This document shows positions 5,874 to 8,679 of a stretch of DNA of 8,679 nt, piece after piece. Made by a program: the position numbers and the translations under genes. A model generated the notes under the pieces. That model was given only the letters and a program-made list of their open reading frames with translations, did no database searches and was not told the DNA's origin. The DNA is from Actinomycetota bacterium (GTDB taxonomy: Bacteria > Desulfobacterota > Deferrimicrobia > Deferrimicrobiales > Deferrimicrobiaceae): NCBI GenBank assembly GCA_016844415.1, contig JAENIX010000024.1, positions 1 to 8,679 of the forward strand. Reading direction: 5' to 3'. Numbering within the stretch: position 1 is the stretch's first letter; each line of letters starts with the position of its first letter.

Positions 5874-7204
5874 TCCCCTCCCACCTCGATCTCCGAAACG
5901 GAAAGCGACGGCGAGCCCACGTTCCCGAACCACCGGAAATCGGAGCCGGCGTCCACTACTTTAGAAAGCAGGGTGAGGACGTTTCCGGAGACGGCGAATC
6001 CCCGGACCGGCTCCCTTTCCTCGCCGCCCTCGAAACGGATTCCCGCGGCGCCGACGGAAAAGTCCCCTGACACGCCGTCGGCGGTGTGGATCCCAAGGAA
6101 TTCGGTGATCAGTATCCCGGTCCCCATCTCGCGCCGCATTTGCTCGGGCGACTTCCCGCCGGGATCGATGCGCAGATTGGAGATGCCCACCGCCGGGGGC
6201 GTCTTGGTGGACATCCTGCGGGAGCTCCCGGTCGTGCCCGTCCCCAGTTTCCTCCCCCAGAATGCGTCGGCCAGATAGCCTTTCAGCACCCCGCCCTCCA
6301 CCAGGACGTTCCCGCGGCAGGGCGTCCCCTCGCCGTCGAACGCCGCCGCCCCGCTTCCGGAAGCGTCCAGCGGATCGTCGGAGATCCGAACGACGGGAGA
6401 GGCGATCGCCTTCCCCAGGAGGCCGGCGAGGACCGATCTCCCCTTGGCCACGTTGGATGCGAGAAAGGAAGGGGCTAGCACCTCGAGAAGCTCGGCTGAA
6501 GCGGAGTTCTCAAGTATCGCCGGATAGCGGCCCGTCCGCAGGCCGCGCGCCCCCAGCATCCGGACCGCTTTGTGGGCCGCCTCCCCGGCTACGGAAGATG
6601 GCCGCAGGGCGTCGAACCGCCGCGAGAATCCGTAACCCGATCCCGTCTGCCCCTCCGAGCCCTCCTCGGCGACCGACTCCACCCACGCCGCATACTTCGA
6701 TTCGCGCGCGATTCCGGATCGGCCGGCGGAATTCACGAACCGGACCTCCCCGACCGATTCCACGAGAGATGCCGAGCGCACTCTCTTCATACGGGGATCA
6801 AGCGATAGGGTCCTGCGCTCCAGCGCGACCGCGAACTCCGCCTTTTCCCCTTCACCCACTGCTTCCCATGCGGGATCGTAAAGCGGGGGCACCGGAAACT
6901 CCCCGCCCGCATCGGGGAGGCCGTGGGCAGCGTCCGGGTCGGAGGAACCTGCGCAAAACAGGGCCGCCTCGACCATGCGGACGACCTCGTCCCCGGTTTC
7001 GCGAAAACCGTAGGAAAACCCCATCCGGCCGTCACGGTAGACGCGCACGCCAAGGGAAACCGCGTCAGAGAAGGAAAGGGAGTCTATCCCCCCGCCCCGC
7101 GAGTCGTATTTCCGCACGCGTTCCCGCGAGACGCAGAGCTCGGCCTGCCCGCCGCCGCGCCGAGCGACCTCCCTTTCGACAAGGCCGAACAAGGCCTCAG
7201 GCAT
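5870..7204 (-). CDS. pmbA: TldE/PmbA-type protein of the TldD/TldE metalloprotease pair
   Basis: The 444-residue protein follows the PmbA/TldE layout. The N-terminal domain (about 1-220) includes KYDSRGGGIDSLSFSDAVSLGVRVYRDGRMGFSYG near 32-66. The C-terminal domain has SGSGAAAFDGEGTP at 282-295, GYLADAFWGRKLGTGTTGSSRR near 309-330 and EFLGIHTADGVSGDFSVGAAG at 368-388, a family signature. The zinc motif HExxxH of the catalytic partner TldD is absent, which marks it as the TldE half. In E. coli the TldD/E heterodimer degrades unfolded or leader peptides and matures microcin B17. The ATG at 7204 overlaps the end of the acetyltransferase gene by eight bases, with only a weak GGAA ahead, implying translational coupling. 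Its stop overlaps the HAD start by four bases. No TldD is in the window. Full length, no damage seen. Confidence 0.9.
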   Translation of the reverse strand: MPEALFGLVEREVARRGGGQAELCVSRERVRKYDSRGGGIDSLSFSDAVSLGVRVYRDGRMGFSYGFRETGDEVVRMVEAALFCAGSSDPDAAHGLPDAGGEFPVPPLYDPAWEAVGEGEKAEFAVALERRTLSLDPRMKRVRSASLVESVGEVRFVNSAGRSGIARESKYAAWVESVAEEGSEGQTGSGYGFSRRFDALRPSSVAGEAAHKAVRMLGARGLRTGRYPAILENSASAELLEVLAPSFLASNVAKGRSVLAGLLGKAIASPVVRISDDPLDASGSGAAAFDGEGTPCRGNVLVEGGVLKGYLADAFWGRKLGTGTTGSSRRMSTKTPPAVGISNLRIDPGGKSPEQMRREMGTGILITEFLGIHTADGVSGDFSVGAAGIRFEGGEEREPVRGFAVSGNVLTLLSKVVDAGSDFRWFGNVGSPSLSVSEIEVGGE

Positions 7205-7667
7205 GTCTGGTTCCGGAGAAGTCGGCCACCAGGGCGATTTCGTCGCAGTCGGGAAACTTCGAGCACTTGAGGCAATCGGTCCAGATCTTGTGCGGCAGCT
7301 CCGCCTTGTCCACCCGCTTGAACCCCAGCTTCTCGAAGAATTCGGGCTTGTAGGTAAGGGCGAACACGCGCGCGATCCCCAGCACGATCGCCTCGGATAC
7401 GCAGGCCTCGACTAGCTGCGTGCCCACCCTGCGGCCCATCCGGTCTTCGCGCACCGCAAGGGAGCGGACCTCGGCCAGGTCCTCCCACATGATATGTATC
7501 GCCGCCGACCCGATCACATCGTCCCCGTTCTCCACGAAGACGAAGTAGTCGCGCAGGTTCTCGTATATCTCGCTCAGCGACCTGGGCAGCATGTCGCCTT
7601 TCCGTGCGTAGTCGGCGATCAGCTTCTGGATCGTCTTGACGTCCCTCATCCTTGCCTTGCGGATCAT
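7197..7667 (-). CDS. Short GNAT acetyltransferase, ArgA/N-acetylglutamate synthase-like
   Basis: The 156-residue cytosolic protein has the GNAT fold. It opens IRKARMRDVKTIQKLI, contains an acetyl-CoA-binding loop at about 68-85 (RSLAVREDRMGRRVGTQL) and LTYKPEFFEKLGFKRV at 104-119. The C-terminus carries LPHKIWTDCLKCSKFPDCDE at 124-143, with Cys132, Cys135 and Cys141. That ending is typical of the short stand-alone N-acetylglutamate synthases (COG1246-type) found where the long kinase-like ArgA is missing, so the likely reaction is acetyl-CoA plus glutamate to N-acetylglutamate, the first step of arginine synthesis. The cysteines could bind metal or respond to redox. No other arg gene is near, which keeps the role open; another acceptor such as a protein N-terminus is possible. 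The start overlaps the recN stop as ATGA, and GGGGGG is the only SD-like run. GNAT fold sure, substrate moderate. Confidence 0.8.
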   Translation of the reverse strand: MIRKARMRDVKTIQKLIADYARKGDMLPRSLSEIYENLRDYFVFVENGDDVIGSAAIHIMWEDLAEVRSLAVREDRMGRRVGTQLVEACVSEAIVLGIARVFALTYKPEFFEKLGFKRVDKAELPHKIWTDCLKCSKFPDCDEIALVADFSGTRHA

Positions 7668-8679
7668 CCCCCCGCCGCCCTCTCGATCAGTTCTTTCGCG
7701 TGTGCCCGCGCCTCCCCGGTGACCTCGGTCCCGGAGATCATGCGTGCCAGCTCCATTATCCTATCCTGTTTCGCCAGCTGTTTCACGCTGGTGGTGACGG
7801 AACCCTTCCCGGCGGACTTGCTCACGAGGAGGTGCCTGTCCGCGAAGGCGGCCACCTGGGGCAGGTGCGTCACGCATATCACCTGCGCCGATCCCGCGAG
7901 CCCTTTCAGGCGAGCTCCGACCCGCTCCGCCACTCGTCCGCCGATGCCCGTGTCGATTTCGTCGAACACCATCGTCCTTCCGGTACGGCCGCGGGAGGAG
8001 GCGTTCCGCAGCGCCAGCATCACGCGCGACAGCTCCCCGCCCGATGCAGTCTGCGCAAGCGGTCGCAACTCCTGCCCCGGGTTGGCACAGAACAGAAGCT
8101 CGCCCTCGTCGAGGCCCGAGGCGGAAAGTGAGGCGGCCGCCGGCTCCCGGGACGCCAGGTCGGCCCGGAACCTGGCTCCTGCAAGCGCCACGTGGGACAG
8201 TTCCTTCTCGACGGCCGCGGCCATCTTCCTTGACCCCGCATGACGCCCCTTGCTCAGCGCGGCGGCTGTGGCGACGCACCCTTCCTCCTCCTCCGCCAGC
8301 GCTTCGCGCGCGAGGCGCTCCTCCTCCAGGGCCGAATCCAGCCCGGCGCGCTCGGCGCGGAGCTCCTCAAGGTGCGCGACAAGCTCCGGGATCTCCTTCC
8401 CGTACTTCCGCTTGAGGCGCCTGATTTCCGTCAGGCGCTCCTCGATCCGCTCGCGCCTTTCGGCGTCCACAGTCACTTTTCCTGCCCTGGAGACCACCTC
8501 GCGCGCCAGATCCTGCGTTTCGCTCTGTGTCGCCCTCAGTCGCTCCGCCAGCTCCGAGAGGCGCGGGTCCGCGGCTGACGCCTCGCGAATCCTCGCGGCG
8601 GCGAACGAAAGGGACGCGGAGGCGGAAGTCTCCGAGGAGGACAGCGCCCCTTCGGCGTCCCGCAGCGCCGCCTGTATCT
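7664..8679 (-). CDS. recN: DNA repair protein RecN (C-terminal part, cut by window edge)
   Basis: The frame is open from base 8679 to TGA at 7664-7666, giving the last 337 residues of a protein usually about 550-570 long. The Walker A half and start lie beyond the right edge. The visible part begins with the distal coiled coil (Ala/Glu/Arg-rich, to about base 8300, including RIEERLTEIRRLKRKYGKE). The ATPase head half follows: the ABC signature TASGGELSRVMLALR (8050-8006), Walker B FDEIDTGIGG (7966-7937) and VTHLPQVAAFAD. This order is specific to RecN, the SMC-like ATPase that works with RecA in double-strand break repair on the nucleoid and is usually under SOS control. Its promoter is outside the window. 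Its stop overlaps the acetyltransferase start by four bases (ATGA), so any DNA-damage induction might reach the genes downstream. No interruption is seen. Confidence 0.95.
   Translation of the reverse strand, partial: IQAALRDAEGALSSSETSASASLSFAAARIREASAADPRLSELAERLRATQSETQDLAREVVSRAGKVTVDAERRERIEERLTEIRRLKRKYGKEIPELVAHLEELRAERAGLDSALEEERLAREALAEEEEGCVATAAALSKGRHAGSRKMAAAVEKELSHVALAGARFRADLASREPAAASLSASGLDEGELLFCANPGQELRPLAQTASGGELSRVMLALRNASSRGRTGRTMVFDEIDTGIGGRVAERVGARLKGLAGSAQVICVTHLPQVAAFADRHLLVSKSAGKGSVTTSVKQLAKQDRIMELARMISGTEVTGEARAHAKELIERAAGG

Noticed and set aside
5874..5933. ATG at 5933 as the HAD start
   Set aside because: It would add 20 residues overlapping the end of pmbA with no family counterpart; GTG at 5873 has a GTGA junction and an SD-like run.
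6262..7353. 363-codon plus-strand frame opposite pmbA
   Set aside because: The product is almost wholly Arg/Pro/Ser-rich with no recognisable domain, and the opposite strand encodes a full-length TldE/PmbA protein.
1..8679. CRISPR array, tRNA/rRNA genes, transposase, phage or defence genes
   Set aside because: I looked on both strands and saw no spaced direct repeats, no cloverleaf-like sequences, and no coding frame with such domains. The only mobile-element signal is the palindrome at 2458-2555.

Overview
The window is high-GC (roughly 60-65% by eye), densely packed bacterial chromosome carrying eight protein genes supported by recognisable family motifs, plus one small unrecognised gene. 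An LpxH-type hydrolase of lipid A synthesis points to a Gram-negative (diderm) bacterium. The mix of genes (RNase E/G, PmbA/TldE, a short GNAT with a cysteine cluster, a CaiB-type enzyme beside a 2-oxoacid dehydrogenase, and a REP-like palindrome) would fit a Desulfobacterota/Geobacter-like lineage. That placement is inference and no taxonomic marker is present.

Layout from right to left. A tightly coupled minus-strand cluster runs from the right edge to about 2559: recN (3' part only), a short ArgA-like acetyltransferase, pmbA/tldE, a HAD phosphatase, an RNase E/G with a long arginine-patterned N-terminal extension, and a small four-helix membrane protein resembling part of a haem-copper oxidase subunit I. 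Three of its junctions overlap by 4 to 8 bases and the other two have gaps of 12 and 15 bases, so co-transcription and translational coupling are likely. The cluster ends against a large palindromic REP-like element (2458-2555), which separates it from the convergent plus-strand lpxH-like gene. LpxH is divergent from a second minus-strand group: a CaiB/BaiF family enzyme of the alpha-methylacyl-CoA racemase type, a 50-residue lysine/arginine-rich protein, and the start of a pyruvate/branched-chain 2-oxoacid dehydrogenase E1 alpha subunit that leaves the window at the left edge.

Functionally, the right cluster combines DNA repair (RecN), possible arginine synthesis, peptide maturation (TldE), nucleotide or phosphate metabolism and RNA turnover. 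These jobs share no obvious pathway and probably share only expression. The left group looks like acyl-CoA and 2-oxoacid metabolism. I found no convincing phage, CRISPR, defence, secretion or biosynthetic system. The items most worth a second look are the palindromic element that includes the lpxH stop codon, the RNase E/G extension with a possible internal start, and the uncharacterised small basic protein between the CoA enzyme and E1 alpha.
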